From Variovorax sp. J22G73 (GTDB taxonomy: Bacteria > Pseudomonadota > Gammaproteobacteria > Burkholderiales > Burkholderiaceae_C), in the NCBI RefSeq assembly GCF_030317035.1, contig NZ_JASZYK010000006.1, positions 310,001 through 374,000 of the forward strand: a DNA stretch of 64,000 bases, read 5' to 3'. The notes under the pieces are model-generated. The model did no database searches. It was given only the letters and a program-made list of their open reading frames with translations, and was not told the DNA's origin. Both the position numbers and the translations under genes were made by a program. Of the stretch, positions 50,898 through 60,723 are shown in pieces; positions within the stretch are counted from its first letter, which is position 1, and the number at the start of each line of letters is the position of its first letter.

Positions 50898-53276
50898 TCA
50901 AAGGAACAGCATCAGGAACTGGATGTAGGTCTTCAACCCACCCGTCTTGATGCTCAGGCCCTTGTTGGCCACCTGCGCGCCGGTCTGCGTGCTGGTGAAG
51001 GCGCCGTACGCGTAACCCACGCCGAAAAGCTCGCCCTTCAGCCCGTTGGACGCCAGGTTGATGACGTTGTTGGCGTTCGCCAGTCCGGCGGTGGTGGTGG
51101 CCACGCCGTTGAAGGCGACGTTGGCGCCCGTGGCGGTGAGCCGGTAGGGCGCCAGGTCCCACTTGGAGGCGCGGTTGATGTGCTTCACGTGCTCGCCCTC
51201 CGCGATCACGTTGCCGGCCGCGGTGATCTTGATGTCGCCCGAGGTCGAGGTGATGGACACCGACTCCGCGGTGCCGGTGTACGCGCCCGTCACGTTCGAG
51301 GTGTGCGTGCCGCCGATGGTCTCCTGGAGCGACGAGGTGATCTCGTCGGTGCCGGTGCCGGTCACCTTGCGCTCCCAGCTGGCGTTGTAGAGCTCGCTGC
51401 GCAAGGCATCGACCGCCTCGAGTTTGGAAGGGCCCTTCACCGTCTCGGTCATGCCGCCGGTCACGTCCACCTTCAGGCCCACGTCGAACACCTCGTGGCG
51501 CAGGCCGGCCTTCACCGTCACGTCGGAGGTGCCGGTTTCCACCGTTTCCACCGCGCCCTTGTGGGTGGTGATGTGGATGCCGTCCTTGAAGTAGTGGTCG
51601 GTGAGCCCGCCCGACACCTCCAGCGTGGAGCCGGTCTGGTACATCGCATGGTCCAGCCCGGCCTTCACTGTGGTGGTGCGGGCCTTGTCGATGGTGAGCG
51701 TCTCGTTGCCGCCGATGGTGGTGGTGCGGTTCACGGCGATGGTGTCGCGCTCGTCGGCCTCCACGTCGATCTCGAAGTCCTTCTCGGCGTGGATGCGCAC
51801 CAGCTCCTCGCCGGGCGCGTCGTCCAGGATGAACTCGTTGGCGTTGGCCGGCGTGCCGTCCTGCGTGCGGCTGACGAAGCCGCTCACCGTCACCTGCGCG
51901 GGCAGGTCGCGCGGCGGCATGTGGCTGGAGTTGTACACGCGCCCGATGATGATCGGCCGGTCGGGGTGTCCGCCGATGAAGTCGACCACCACCTCCTCGC
52001 CCTTGCGCGGATGGTTCACGGCGCCGTAGTTCGAGCCGGCCCAGGCGCTGGAAACACGCACCCAGCAGGAGCTGTTCTCGTCCTTGCGGCCGTAGCGGTC
52101 CCAGCGGAACTGCACCTTCACGCGGCCGTACCTGTCGATCCAGTATTCCTGCCCGGCCTTGCCCACCACGGTGGCGGTCTGCGGGCCGTTGGTGCGCGTC
52201 ATGGGCGTCACGCGCGCGGGGCGAAACGCGTAGGAGGTCGGCTGCACCACGAAGTCGAAGCTGTACGAGCCCTCGGCCACGCCGCTCGCATAGCCGCCTT
52301 CGCGCAGCGCATAGGCCACCGACACCACCAGGTACTCGCGGTTGTCGTCCTGCCGCGGGCAGTTCTGCATGGTGAAGCGATGGCCCGGCGCCATGCCGCG
52401 CACGTTGCTGTGGCCCAGGTCGCGCTCGGCCTGCGACTGCGCCTCTTCGAGCCGGATGCGCGAGTAGTGCTCGCCCTGCTCCACCTCGCTGAAGCCGCCG
52501 AGCCATTCGTACATCTCGTAGGTGTCGTGCTCGCTGCCGCGCGGCTGGCTGCGCATGCTCAGCAGGTCGCCCTCTGCGTTCTTGAAGTCGTAGTCGTCCA
52601 CCACGTAGGAGCCGGGGCGTATCTCCTCGCTCACCTGCCACTGGTCGATGGCCTCCTGCCAGGGGTCGAGGTCGCGGTCGGTGGCAAGGTAGCTGATGGT
52701 GGCGTAGCCGGGCAGCTCGTCGTGCGCCGACATGTCGTCGGCCAGCACCAGCGTGTGCTGGCCCTTGTCGTGGCGGAAGTAGTAGTAGATGCCCTCGTGC
52801 TCCATGAGCCGGCTCACGAACGCGAAGTCGGTCTCCTGGTACTGCACGCAGTACTCCCACTGGCGGTAGCTGCCGCAGAGCTTCTTCTCGAACACGAAGG
52901 GGTAGTCGCCGAACACCTGCTCCAGTATTTCGACGACCGACTTGTTCTGGAAGATCTTGCAGTCGCTGGTGCGCGTGAGGTACCACAGCCAGGGCCGCAC
53001 GGTGGCGCGGTACACCACGTAGCGCGAGGTGCTGTCTTCTTTTCCGATGAGCGTGAAGCGCACGATCTGCCCGTCGAGAAAGCGCGGCGCGCCGGCCGTC
53101 TGCACCTCGAGCGTGAGCGACTTGCCCAGCACCGACTTCATGTCGATCGACACGTTCGGGCTCAGCAGGTCGACCTCGAACTCGAACAGCTGCGAGAGCC
53201 CTTCGGTGCCGTTCATCGAACGGAACAGCAGCTGCTCTTCTCCCAGCGGGGTATAGGCCTTGACGACGCGGTCCAT
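50898..53276 (-). CDS. vgrG: T6SS spike protein VgrG (TssI) with extended C-terminal needle
   Basis: The ATG at 53276 has AGGGAG upstream. The 792-residue product has the gp27-like part (VKAYTPLGEEQLLFRSMNGT; WYLTRTSDCKIFQNKS), the gp5-OB part (VKVQFRWDRYGRKDENSSCW, VRVSSAWAGSNYGAVNHPRK) and the Gly-rich needle. After residue about 515 a further 275 residues of short repeated strands continue (DFEIDVEADERDTIAVNRTT; TVKAGLRHEVFDVGLKVDVT), a long beta-prism extension. It ends in a hydrophobic LKTYIQFLMLFL. There is no recognisable toxin domain. Confidence 0.92.
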   Translation of the reverse strand: MDRVVKAYTPLGEEQLLFRSMNGTEGLSQLFEFEVDLLSPNVSIDMKSVLGKSLTLEVQTAGAPRFLDGQIVRFTLIGKEDSTSRYVVYRATVRPWLWYLTRTSDCKIFQNKSVVEILEQVFGDYPFVFEKKLCGSYRQWEYCVQYQETDFAFVSRLMEHEGIYYYFRHDKGQHTLVLADDMSAHDELPGYATISYLATDRDLDPWQEAIDQWQVSEEIRPGSYVVDDYDFKNAEGDLLSMRSQPRGSEHDTYEMYEWLGGFSEVEQGEHYSRIRLEEAQSQAERDLGHSNVRGMAPGHRFTMQNCPRQDDNREYLVVSVAYALREGGYASGVAEGSYSFDFVVQPTSYAFRPARVTPMTRTNGPQTATVVGKAGQEYWIDRYGRVKVQFRWDRYGRKDENSSCWVRVSSAWAGSNYGAVNHPRKGEEVVVDFIGGHPDRPIIIGRVYNSSHMPPRDLPAQVTVSGFVSRTQDGTPANANEFILDDAPGEELVRIHAEKDFEIDVEADERDTIAVNRTTTIGGNETLTIDKARTTTVKAGLDHAMYQTGSTLEVSGGLTDHYFKDGIHITTHKGAVETVETGTSDVTVKAGLRHEVFDVGLKVDVTGGMTETVKGPSKLEAVDALRSELYNASWERKVTGTGTDEITSSLQETIGGTHTSNVTGAYTGTAESVSITSTSGDIKITAAGNVIAEGEHVKHINRASKWDLAPYRLTATGANVAFNGVATTTAGLANANNVINLASNGLKGELFGVGYAYGAFTSTQTGAQVANKGLSIKTGGLKTYIQFLMLFL

Positions 53277-53320
53277 GGTTTGCTCCCTGTATTTTTTTCG
53301 ATGGCGCGTGCTGAAACCGT

Positions 53321-56059
53321 TCAGTGCGGCGCTTCGGAAAATTCGTAGTGGAAGTCGTCGCCGGCCGCGCCCAGTTGCACGGCGGCGAGCTTGCGCGCAC
53401 TGACCGTGGCGCCGATGACTTCCTCGCTCAGTCGCGGAAGGATGGTGTGCGTGAGGATCGCATCGATCATCCGTCCACCCGACTCTATGGCCGTGCAGCG
53501 CCGCGCGACCAGTTCCACCGCGCTGTCGTTGTAAGCCAATGCAATGCCGTGGTTGGCCTGCAGGCGCACCGCCACGCGGTCCAGCTGCAGCCGGATGATG
53601 CGGTGCAACGCCTCGGCATGCAGCGGGTAGTACGGCACCACCACCAGCCGGCCCAGCAGCGCGGGCGCGAACACCTTCAGCAGCGGCTCGCGCAGCGCGG
53701 CGGCCAGCGGCTCGGGGTCCGGGCGCAGGCTCGGGTCTTCGCACAGCTGCATGACCAGGTCGGTGCCGACGTTGGAGGTCATGATGATCACGGTGTTGCG
53801 AAAGTCGATGTGGCGGCCTTCGCCGTCTTCCATCCAGCCCTTGTCGAACACCTGGAAAAAGATCTCGTGCACGTCGGTGTGGGCCTTCTCGATCTCGTCG
53901 AGCAGCACCACGCTGTAGGGCCGGCGACGCACGGCCTCGGTGAGCACGCCACCCTCGCCATAGCCCACGTAGCCGGGCGGCGCGCCCTTCAAGGTGGAGA
54001 CGGTGTGCGACTCCTGGAACTCGCTCATGTTGATGGTGACCAGGTTCTGCTCGCCGCCGTACAGCGCCTCCGACAGGGCCAGCGCGGTCTCGGTCTTGCC
54101 CACGCCCGAGGGGCCGCACAGCAGGAACACGCCGACGGGCTTGTTGGGGTTGTCCAGCCGCGCGCGCGCGGTGCGGATGCGCCGCGAAATGGTCTCCAGC
54201 GCGTCGGGCTGCGCGACCACGCGCGCCGACAGGATCTCGCCGAGCTTGAGCACCGACTGCGCGTCGTCGCGCACCATGCGGCCGATGGGAATGCCGGTCC
54301 AGTCGGCCACCACGGTGGCGATGGCCTGCGCGTCGACGGCCGCGAGGATGAGCGGCGACTCGCCCTGCAGCTGTACCAGCTTGTCCTGTGCATCGTTGAG
54401 TTCGGCGCGGATGTCGTCAGGCGTGCGTTTGGGGTCGAGTCGGGGTTCTGGTTCGGTTTGCGCTTCGTTCTGCGGCGCATCGTCTTCCTGCGATGCGCCC
54501 GCCTCGGCCTGCACCGGCACCGCCGCCGGCGACAGCTGCTTGCGCAGCGCCACGATGCGTTCGACCAGCGCGCTTTCTTGCACGCGCCGTGTCTCCAGCA
54601 GGTCGAGCTCGGCCTGCGCCGCGGCCACCTGGGCCGCGATGTCCGCCACGCGCTGGTGCGCGCCCACGCCAATGGCCGCCTCGCGCCCCGCGATGCCCGA
54701 CTCGATGCCCAGCACCTCGATGCGGCGCTGCAGGTCTTCGATGGCCGCGGGCAGCGCATGCTGGCTCAGCGCCACGCGGGCGCAGGCGGTGTCGAGCAGG
54801 CTCACGGCCTTGTCGGGCAACTGGCGTGCGGGAATGTAGCGGTGCGACAGGCTCACGGCCGCTTCCAGCGCGGCATCGAGGATGAGCACGCCGTGGTGCT
54901 TTTCCAGCTCGGCCGAAATGCCGCGCAGCATGACCACCGCCTTGGGCTCGGTGGGCTCGTGCACCTGGATGGTCTGGAAGCGCCGGGTGAGCGCCGGGTC
55001 TTTCTCGATGTATTTCTTGTACTCCGACCACGTGGTCGCGCCGATGGTGCGCAGCCGACCGCGCGCCAGCGCCGGCTTCAGCAGGTTGGCCGCATCGCCC
55101 GTGCCGGCCGTGCCGCCCGCGCCCACCAGCGTGTGCACCTCGTCGACGAACAGCACGATGGGCTTGGGGCTCTTCTCCACCTCGTCGATCACCTGGCGCA
55201 GGCGCTGCTCGAACTCGCCCTTCACGCCCGCGCCGGCCTGCAGCAGCGTGGGGTCGAGCACCCACAGCGACACGTCCTTCAGCGACGGCGGCACGTCGCC
55301 CGAGGCCAGCCGCGAGGCCAGCCCCTCGACCACCGCCGTCTTGCCCACGCCGGCCTCGCCGGTGAGCAGCGGGTTGTTCTGCCGCCTGCGCATGAGGATG
55401 TCGATGATCTGGCGGATCTCGTCGTCGCGGCCGTACACCGGGTCGAGTTCGCCCGCGCGCGCCTTGGCCGTGAGGTCGCTCGCGTACTTGGCCAGCGCGG
55501 AGCCGCCGGCCGCGGGCGCGCCGCCCTGGTGGGCCGGCTCGGGGGCGCTGCCGGCCTCGCCCTGCACGGCGTCGAAGTCGTCTTCGGGCGAGCCCTCGGT
55601 CCACGCCGCGAGCTGCGCCACCAGCACGTCGGGCACCAGCTTGTCGAACTCGCGCGAGATGCCCGAGAGCACCTGGCGCAGGCCCGGCGTCTTCACGATG
55701 CCGGCGAGCAGGTAGGCGCCGCGGATGGACGTGGCCTCGAAGCGCAGGCTGGCATAGACCCAGGCGCGCTCCACCGCGTTGTCGACGTGCTCGGAGATGT
55801 CGCTGATCGACGTGGCGCCGTGCGGCAGCCGGTCGAGCGCGCGCACCAGGTCCTGCTCGACCGCGTCCAGGTTCAGGCCCGCGCGCCGGACGATGCGGCG
55901 CAGGTCGCTGTCCTGCAGCTGCAGGATCTGGTGCAGCCAGTGCACCAGCTCCACGTAGGCATTGCCGCGCAGCTTGGCGAAGGCGGTGGCGGTCTCCAAT
56001 GCCTTGTAGAGCATCGGGTTGAGCTTGGAAAAGAGCGAGACGCGGCGAATGTCGGTCAT
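53321..56059 (-). CDS. tssH: T6SS sheath disassembly ATPase ClpV (TssH)
   Basis: The 912-residue product has the ClpV N-domain (to about 155), Walker A1 LTGEAGVGKTAVVEGLA, Walker B1 VLFVDEVHTLVGAGG, a coiled-coil middle domain with an unusual acidic insert (EAGASQEDDAPQNEAQTEPE), Walker A2 LLCGPSGVGKTETALALSEA, and Walker B2 VVLLDEIEKAHTDVHEIFF. It unfolds contracted TssB/C sheath. Its ATG overlaps the tssG stop by 4 bp. A tagJ gene is present, and TagJ is known to link ClpV to TssB in some systems. Confidence 0.95.
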   Translation of the reverse strand: MTDIRRVSLFSKLNPMLYKALETATAFAKLRGNAYVELVHWLHQILQLQDSDLRRIVRRAGLNLDAVEQDLVRALDRLPHGATSISDISEHVDNAVERAWVYASLRFEATSIRGAYLLAGIVKTPGLRQVLSGISREFDKLVPDVLVAQLAAWTEGSPEDDFDAVQGEAGSAPEPAHQGGAPAAGGSALAKYASDLTAKARAGELDPVYGRDDEIRQIIDILMRRRQNNPLLTGEAGVGKTAVVEGLASRLASGDVPPSLKDVSLWVLDPTLLQAGAGVKGEFEQRLRQVIDEVEKSPKPIVLFVDEVHTLVGAGGTAGTGDAANLLKPALARGRLRTIGATTWSEYKKYIEKDPALTRRFQTIQVHEPTEPKAVVMLRGISAELEKHHGVLILDAALEAAVSLSHRYIPARQLPDKAVSLLDTACARVALSQHALPAAIEDLQRRIEVLGIESGIAGREAAIGVGAHQRVADIAAQVAAAQAELDLLETRRVQESALVERIVALRKQLSPAAVPVQAEAGASQEDDAPQNEAQTEPEPRLDPKRTPDDIRAELNDAQDKLVQLQGESPLILAAVDAQAIATVVADWTGIPIGRMVRDDAQSVLKLGEILSARVVAQPDALETISRRIRTARARLDNPNKPVGVFLLCGPSGVGKTETALALSEALYGGEQNLVTINMSEFQESHTVSTLKGAPPGYVGYGEGGVLTEAVRRRPYSVVLLDEIEKAHTDVHEIFFQVFDKGWMEDGEGRHIDFRNTVIIMTSNVGTDLVMQLCEDPSLRPDPEPLAAALREPLLKVFAPALLGRLVVVPYYPLHAEALHRIIRLQLDRVAVRLQANHGIALAYNDSAVELVARRCTAIESGGRMIDAILTHTILPRLSEEVIGATVSARKLAAVQLGAAGDDFHYEFSEAPH

Positions 56060-57237
56060 AAGGAATGAACAGGCCCGCCCGCGGATGCGGCCGGTGCGTT
56101 GCGGGAAAACAATGCTTCAGGCTGGAACACCATGTCGCCGGCGTCGGTGTCGGCCAGGCGCGTGCCGAGCCAGCTGCCCCAGCCCAGGCGCTGGCTGCCG
56201 CCGAGCCGGGAGCCCTGCGCGTCCTCTTTCTTCAGGACCAGGCGCAGCTCCCACGCGAACTCGATGCCCACGTACTGGCGCACCCAGTCGACCACCTGCT
56301 GCAGGCGCTTGCTGCCGGGCAGGAACTCGCGGAACTCGTGCTGCGACAGCGGCCCCAGCTCCAGGCGGAACTTGCTTTGCGCGTCGCGCACCGCGAGCCC
56401 GATCGTGGCGCCGCCGCCGAGCTGGTGGTTGCGCCCGAACAGGCCCAGGCGGCTCAGCTCGCGCTCCTCGAGCATCACCCAGTCGCTCACGAACTCCTCC
56501 ACGCGCACGGGCACGTCGAAGTAGAGCTTGAGGATCTGGATGAGCCCTTCGGGGTTGCGCGTCTGGCGCACCAGGTGCCCCGCCATGAAGGTGCGCGCAT
56601 GGTCGGCGATGCGGTCGCGTTCCTGCAGGCCGGGCTGCCCCATGTTCATGAGGCTGGCCACGTAGTCGACGAAGCGGTGGCCGTCGGGGCGGTCCAGGCT
56701 GTTGACCGACTGCGCGTCGGCCCAGGCCCGGTAGAACAGCAGGATGAGCCGGTGGTGGAACAGGTCGGCAAAGGCGCTCAGCGTGTCGTCGCCGTGGTGG
56801 CGCTTGCGCTCGCGCGCGTACTCGGTGAGGTGCAGCGGCAGCGGGCCGTTGGGGCCGAACAGGCCGAAGCCGTAGATGGAGATGCGCGGCGGGCCGTCGC
56901 CGTCCACGTCGACACCCGACACGTTCGACGGCGCGAAGGCCATCGACGGTTCCTGGCCCAGCCGCAGCGGCTCGTCGACCGGGCGCGGCGCGCGGCCCAG
57001 CAGCGGGTGGCCGCCCTGCGCGTCGAGGCGGCGCAGCAGCATGAACAGGTCGTGCTCGAAGGGCTGCTCGACCAAGCGCGCCCACAGTTCGGGGTCCAGC
57101 TCGGGCATGCCGCGAGGAACGGGGGTGGCCTGCAAGGCGTGTGCGATGCCGTACGCGTCCGCGCCCAACGCCACGGCGTCGGCCGCCTTGGTCGCCTCGG
57201 TGGCTTCGCTGGTTTCCTGGATGCCGGTCTCGTTCAT
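56056..57237 (-). CDS. tssG: T6SS baseplate protein TssG
   Basis: The ATG at 57237 lies in an ATGA overlap with the tssF stop. The 393-residue product has TssG features: FEHDLFMLLRRLDAQGGHPL, GFGLFGPNGPLPLHLTEYAR, AWADAQSVNSLDRPDGHRFV and FREFLPGSKRLQQVVDWVRQ. It forms the baseplate wedge with TssF and TssE. The N-terminal 40 residues are a variable leader. It is translationally coupled on both sides. Confidence 0.94.
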   Translation of the reverse strand: MNETGIQETSEATEATKAADAVALGADAYGIAHALQATPVPRGMPELDPELWARLVEQPFEHDLFMLLRRLDAQGGHPLLGRAPRPVDEPLRLGQEPSMAFAPSNVSGVDVDGDGPPRISIYGFGLFGPNGPLPLHLTEYARERKRHHGDDTLSAFADLFHHRLILLFYRAWADAQSVNSLDRPDGHRFVDYVASLMNMGQPGLQERDRIADHARTFMAGHLVRQTRNPEGLIQILKLYFDVPVRVEEFVSDWVMLEERELSRLGLFGRNHQLGGGATIGLAVRDAQSKFRLELGPLSQHEFREFLPGSKRLQQVVDWVRQYVGIEFAWELRLVLKKEDAQGSRLGGSQRLGWGSWLGTRLADTDAGDMVFQPEALFSRNAPAASAGGPVHSL

Positions 57238-59132
57238 ACGGCGGGGCGGCGTCCCACACGCGGCGTCCAGCGCGCGATTTCGCCGCGCTGCAGGCTGGAC
57301 AGCGCGAACTCGGTGAACGAATTGAGCGACACGTGGCGGCTGAAGAACTGCTCCAGCACGGCGCCGAACAGGTACGGGCTCGCGCCCGAGAAGGCGACCT
57401 CGTCGATCTTCAGCGCAATCTCCACGCCGCGGCCGAACACGATGGGGCCCGGGTTGGGCAGGCGGCGGAACACGGGCGCGAGCGCCATCGAGCGCACGCC
57501 CGAAATCTGCCGGCGCACCGCCGGGTCGGCCAGGTTGCCGTACAGGTCGAGCATCTCGCGCAAGGCCGAGGCGCCCTGCGCCGCGTCGACATCGGTCAGG
57601 CTCAGGTAGTTCAGGCCCAGGTGGCTGATGAGGCGCCAGGTGAGCGCGCCTTCGGCCAGCGCCGGGTACGGCCGCGACGGCCCGCGCAGGATGCGGATGG
57701 CGCGCACCGGCGCCGACACGCGCAGCGTGAAGTCCGACTCCAGCCCCGTGGGCAGCAGCAGCGGCAGGTCGCGGTTGGTGCACAGCGCGTCCAGCGTGAT
57801 GTGGCGCAGGCTGTGCGGAAACGGCGCGTCATGCTGGTCGACCAGCGACACGTACACCTCGCTGCCGGTGTAGCTGGTGCGCGTGCCCTGCGCGCGCGCG
57901 CGGTCGGACACCAGGCGCGGCTCGCGGCGCAGCGAGAAGTAGGCGCCGAAGTCGCCGTCGTCCGCCGCGAAGGAGCCGAGAAAGGGCCTGAACTCCCGCT
58001 CTTCCGAGCCGTTGGCCATGTGGCCGGTGACGCGCTCCACGGTGAAGATCTCGAAGTCGCGCGGGCGCGTGCGGTCGATGACGGCGTGGTGCTCGTGCTG
58101 GCCCGGCCCCACCGGAATGCGGTCGCTGCGGCGCGGCACCAGGTTGATGATGGGCGTGCAGAACAGCGAGAAGTGCTTGGCGTCGACCAGCCGCTCGAGG
58201 TCGGCGTCGGCGCGGTCGAGCAGGATCACGATCTCCATCGTGTTGCCCGGCATGGCCTGCACCGCCGCGCGCAACTTGTTCACGCTGAAGAACAGGTAGC
58301 GGTCGGGAAACGCGAAGTACTCGTGCAGCAGCCGGTAGCCCTGGAAGGAGCGCGCGTCGTAGGGCAGCAGCGCCTGTTCGGGGTCGAAGCCTTCGTGCTT
58401 GATGGCGTCGTCGCCCAGCGGCACGATGCGCGATACAGCGCCTGCGCCGCCTGCACCGCCTGCGCCACCCGGCCCGCTGCGGCACACCACGCCGATGCCG
58501 TGGTGCGTCGCAAGCTCCAGCACGCGCAGCGCATGCAGCTCGGCGCCCGAGAGAAAGAACTCCAGCCGGTCCAGCGGCATGTCGGCGAAGCGCGCGCCGC
58601 CCACGGCCTCGAGCTTGATGGTGATGGCGCTCTTCGCCTGGCGCGCGACCATCGGCATCGCATGCGCGATCTCGGCCGGCACCGGGCCGATGGCGGCCTC
58701 CGCGATGCGAATGGGCCACAGCGTGACGGCGTGGCCCGTGCGGAACTCGCAGGCCGTCTGCTCGCCCTTGATCATTCGCCCGCGCAGGATGGTGTGGCGC
58801 GGCAGCTCGTAGCCGGCCTTCAGCGAGCCTTCGTTGAGGTTGCCGTCGATCTGCACCACCGCCATGGCCGGCAGCGGCGCGAGGAAGTTGGGGTACACCA
58901 CCTCGAGCAGGCGCTGCGAGAAGCGCGGAAACTCCGCGTCCATCTTGAGCTGGATGCGCGCGGTGAGAAAGCTGAAGCCCTCGAGCAGCCGCTCGACGTA
59001 GGGGTCGCTCACCTCGATGCCGCGCATGCCCAGGCGGCCCGCGATCTTGGGGTAGCGCTGCGCGAACTCGGCCCCGAGCTCGTGCATGTAGGTGAGCTCG
59101 CGGTTGTAGTAGTCGAGGAGCTTGGCGTCCAT
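57234..59132 (-). CDS. tssF: T6SS baseplate protein TssF
   Basis: The 632-residue product starts MDAKLLDYYNRELTYMHELG and contains the TssF core (PKIAGRLGMRGIEVSDPYVE; FPRFSQRLLEVVYPNFLAPL; GLNYLSLTDVDAAQGASALR). Length is typical. It is the main wedge protein of the baseplate. A small hairpin (59158-59181) lies in the 76-bp gap to tssE. Confidence 0.95.
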   Translation of the reverse strand: MDAKLLDYYNRELTYMHELGAEFAQRYPKIAGRLGMRGIEVSDPYVERLLEGFSFLTARIQLKMDAEFPRFSQRLLEVVYPNFLAPLPAMAVVQIDGNLNEGSLKAGYELPRHTILRGRMIKGEQTACEFRTGHAVTLWPIRIAEAAIGPVPAEIAHAMPMVARQAKSAITIKLEAVGGARFADMPLDRLEFFLSGAELHALRVLELATHHGIGVVCRSGPGGAGGAGGAGAVSRIVPLGDDAIKHEGFDPEQALLPYDARSFQGYRLLHEYFAFPDRYLFFSVNKLRAAVQAMPGNTMEIVILLDRADADLERLVDAKHFSLFCTPIINLVPRRSDRIPVGPGQHEHHAVIDRTRPRDFEIFTVERVTGHMANGSEEREFRPFLGSFAADDGDFGAYFSLRREPRLVSDRARAQGTRTSYTGSEVYVSLVDQHDAPFPHSLRHITLDALCTNRDLPLLLPTGLESDFTLRVSAPVRAIRILRGPSRPYPALAEGALTWRLISHLGLNYLSLTDVDAAQGASALREMLDLYGNLADPAVRRQISGVRSMALAPVFRRLPNPGPIVFGRGVEIALKIDEVAFSGASPYLFGAVLEQFFSRHVSLNSFTEFALSSLQRGEIARWTPRVGRRPAV

Positions 59133-59157
59133 CAGTGCGGCCGCGCTCCGTGTTGTT

Positions 59158-59181
59158 CCTTCTCCCGCTTGCGAGAGAAGG
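59158..59181. repeat. Short hairpin between tssE and tssF
   Basis: CCTTCTC and GAGAAGG arms enclose a CCGCTTGCGA loop that partly pairs. It sits in the mRNA between two genes of one operon and may modulate stability; it lacks a T-tract. Confidence 0.6.
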
Positions 59182-59208
59182 AGTCATGCGGGGACGGCAC
59201 CACGCTCA

Positions 59209-59748
59209 TCAGAGCCCCCCTGTCGGCCGCAGCACCATGTGCCCGCTTTCCAGGTCCAGTTCCGAACGCAGGATGAACTCGATCGGGTACGGCACCGACC
59301 ACAGCGTGCCGCGGATCTCCAGCGCGAGCAGGTTGTGGTGCTCCAGGTCGTTGGCGTCGGTCACGCAGCGCACGTCGATGCTGTCCTTCATGATGCGCGG
59401 CTCGAAGTCGATGATGGCGGCGCGAATGGCCGCCTCCACGTCGGCGAAGTCGACCTCCGACATGCGCCCGCCGGCCCAGCCGCGCACGCCGTAGTTCACC
59501 ACCGAGCGGCGCGCGCGCGGCATGGCGTTGATGTCGTGCCCGGCGCCGAAGTTGGTGGTGTTCAGCAGCCACTGCAGGTCGCGCAGCACCGAGTCGCGCA
59601 GCAGCTTGCCGCTCATCAGGAAGGCGCCCGCGCGCTCCTGGCGGGTCTGCGGCGTGGTGTCGGTCAGGCGGTCGAGCAGCACCGGTTGCAGGCGGTCGCG
59701 CGCCACGCTTTCCTGCAGCTCGCCGTCGGCGTCCAGCATGGCGCTCAT
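59209..59748 (-). CDS. tssE: T6SS baseplate protein TssE
   Basis: The 179-residue product is the gp25-like TssE: LQPVLLDRLTDTTPQTRQE, LRDLQWLLNTTNFGAGHDIN, RRSVVNYGVRGWAGGRMSEV and FEPRIMKDSIDVRCVTDAND. It starts the sheath polymerisation at the baseplate. Its ATG overlaps the tagJ stop by 4 bp. Confidence 0.94.
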   Translation of the reverse strand: MSAMLDADGELQESVARDRLQPVLLDRLTDTTPQTRQERAGAFLMSGKLLRDSVLRDLQWLLNTTNFGAGHDINAMPRARRSVVNYGVRGWAGGRMSEVDFADVEAAIRAAIIDFEPRIMKDSIDVRCVTDANDLEHHNLLALEIRGTLWSVPYPIEFILRSELDLESGHMVLRPTGGL

Positions 59749-60629
59749 GGGGTGGCGCCCTCGCGGTCGATATCACGGTTGAACTCGATCAGCCGCACGT
59801 CAAGCAGCGAATGGTCGCCGGCCTCGCTGATCAGCGTGCGCTGGCCCACGCCCGCATACTGCTCGTCGCCGGGCAGCGGCAGCCAGTCGGTGCGGCGGCC
59901 CAGCATGGTGCCGTCGTCGAGGCCGTCGAGCGCGCCGGGGTAGCGCACGGGCACCAGCCCGTTGAGCGCGGGGCCGTCGTGCCGCTCGATCTCGGCGGGC
60001 GCCCACAGCAGGTCGACCAGGTGCTGCGGGCGCGAGAACTTGATGCGTCGCACCTCGGTCAACGGCAGCCAGGCGTAGCCCGAGGGCGTGAGCAGCTCCA
60101 GCACGGGGCCGATGCGCACGTCGCCGTCGCACAGCCACGAGAACCCGGTGCGCGCCACGGGTTCGCCGTCGAGTGCCTTTGCCGAGTGTGCAGCGCGTGA
60201 GTCGCTGCGGTCCACGCCGGTCAGCGTGCCCTGCAACCCGGGTGCGGCCTGCCGCGCGCTGTCGCGCAGGGCGGCGGCTTCGTCGGCACGCTCGGGCGGC
60301 AGCGCCGCGGCGGCGATCAGCTGCTCGACCCACTCGGCGTTGCCGCCCAGCACGGCCGGCGCGCGCGTGCCGTTCCAGAATTCGGTGCGATGGCGTTCGG
60401 CCGCGAGCGCCATCGAGCAGGTCACGCTCGCGGGGGTGAAGGTCGGGTCCAGCCGGGTGGCCTGCCTGAGCTGGTCTTCGGCGCGTTGCCACTCGCCGCG
60501 CAGCGCGAGAAAGTGGCACAACGCAAGGCGCAGGCTGGCGTCCTGGGGTTTGGCGCGGATCTGCCGCTGCACCCATTCGGTGTGCTCGGCCACGGAACGT
60601 TCGCCCAGCACTGCAAACCCATCTCCCAT
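59745..60629 (-). CDS. tagJ: T6SS accessory protein TagJ (ImpE)
   Basis: The ATG at 60629 follows GAGG. The 294-residue product has an N-terminal TPR-like part (VQRQIRAKPQDASLRLALCH; GEWQRAEDQLRQATRLDP) and the ImpE C-terminal barrel (LLTPSGYAWLPLTEVRRIKF; HLVDLLWAPAEIERHDG). TagJ binds ClpV and TssB and assists sheath recycling in systems where TssB lacks a strong ClpV-binding helix. It lies between hcp and tssE, as in other loci of this subtype. Confidence 0.9.
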   Translation of the reverse strand: MGDGFAVLGERSVAEHTEWVQRQIRAKPQDASLRLALCHFLALRGEWQRAEDQLRQATRLDPTFTPASVTCSMALAAERHRTEFWNGTRAPAVLGGNAEWVEQLIAAAALPPERADEAAALRDSARQAAPGLQGTLTGVDRSDSRAAHSAKALDGEPVARTGFSWLCDGDVRIGPVLELLTPSGYAWLPLTEVRRIKFSRPQHLVDLLWAPAEIERHDGPALNGLVPVRYPGALDGLDDGTMLGRRTDWLPLPGDEQYAGVGQRTLISEAGDHSLLDVRLIEFNRDIDREGATP

Positions 60630-60723
60630 GAAGCAACCTCGCTGACTGACTGGCACATGGCGCCGCTGCGGGCCACTGTGCGAAGGACGACCGTGCAGTG
60701 GCTGCACGCCGTCGGGGAAACCG

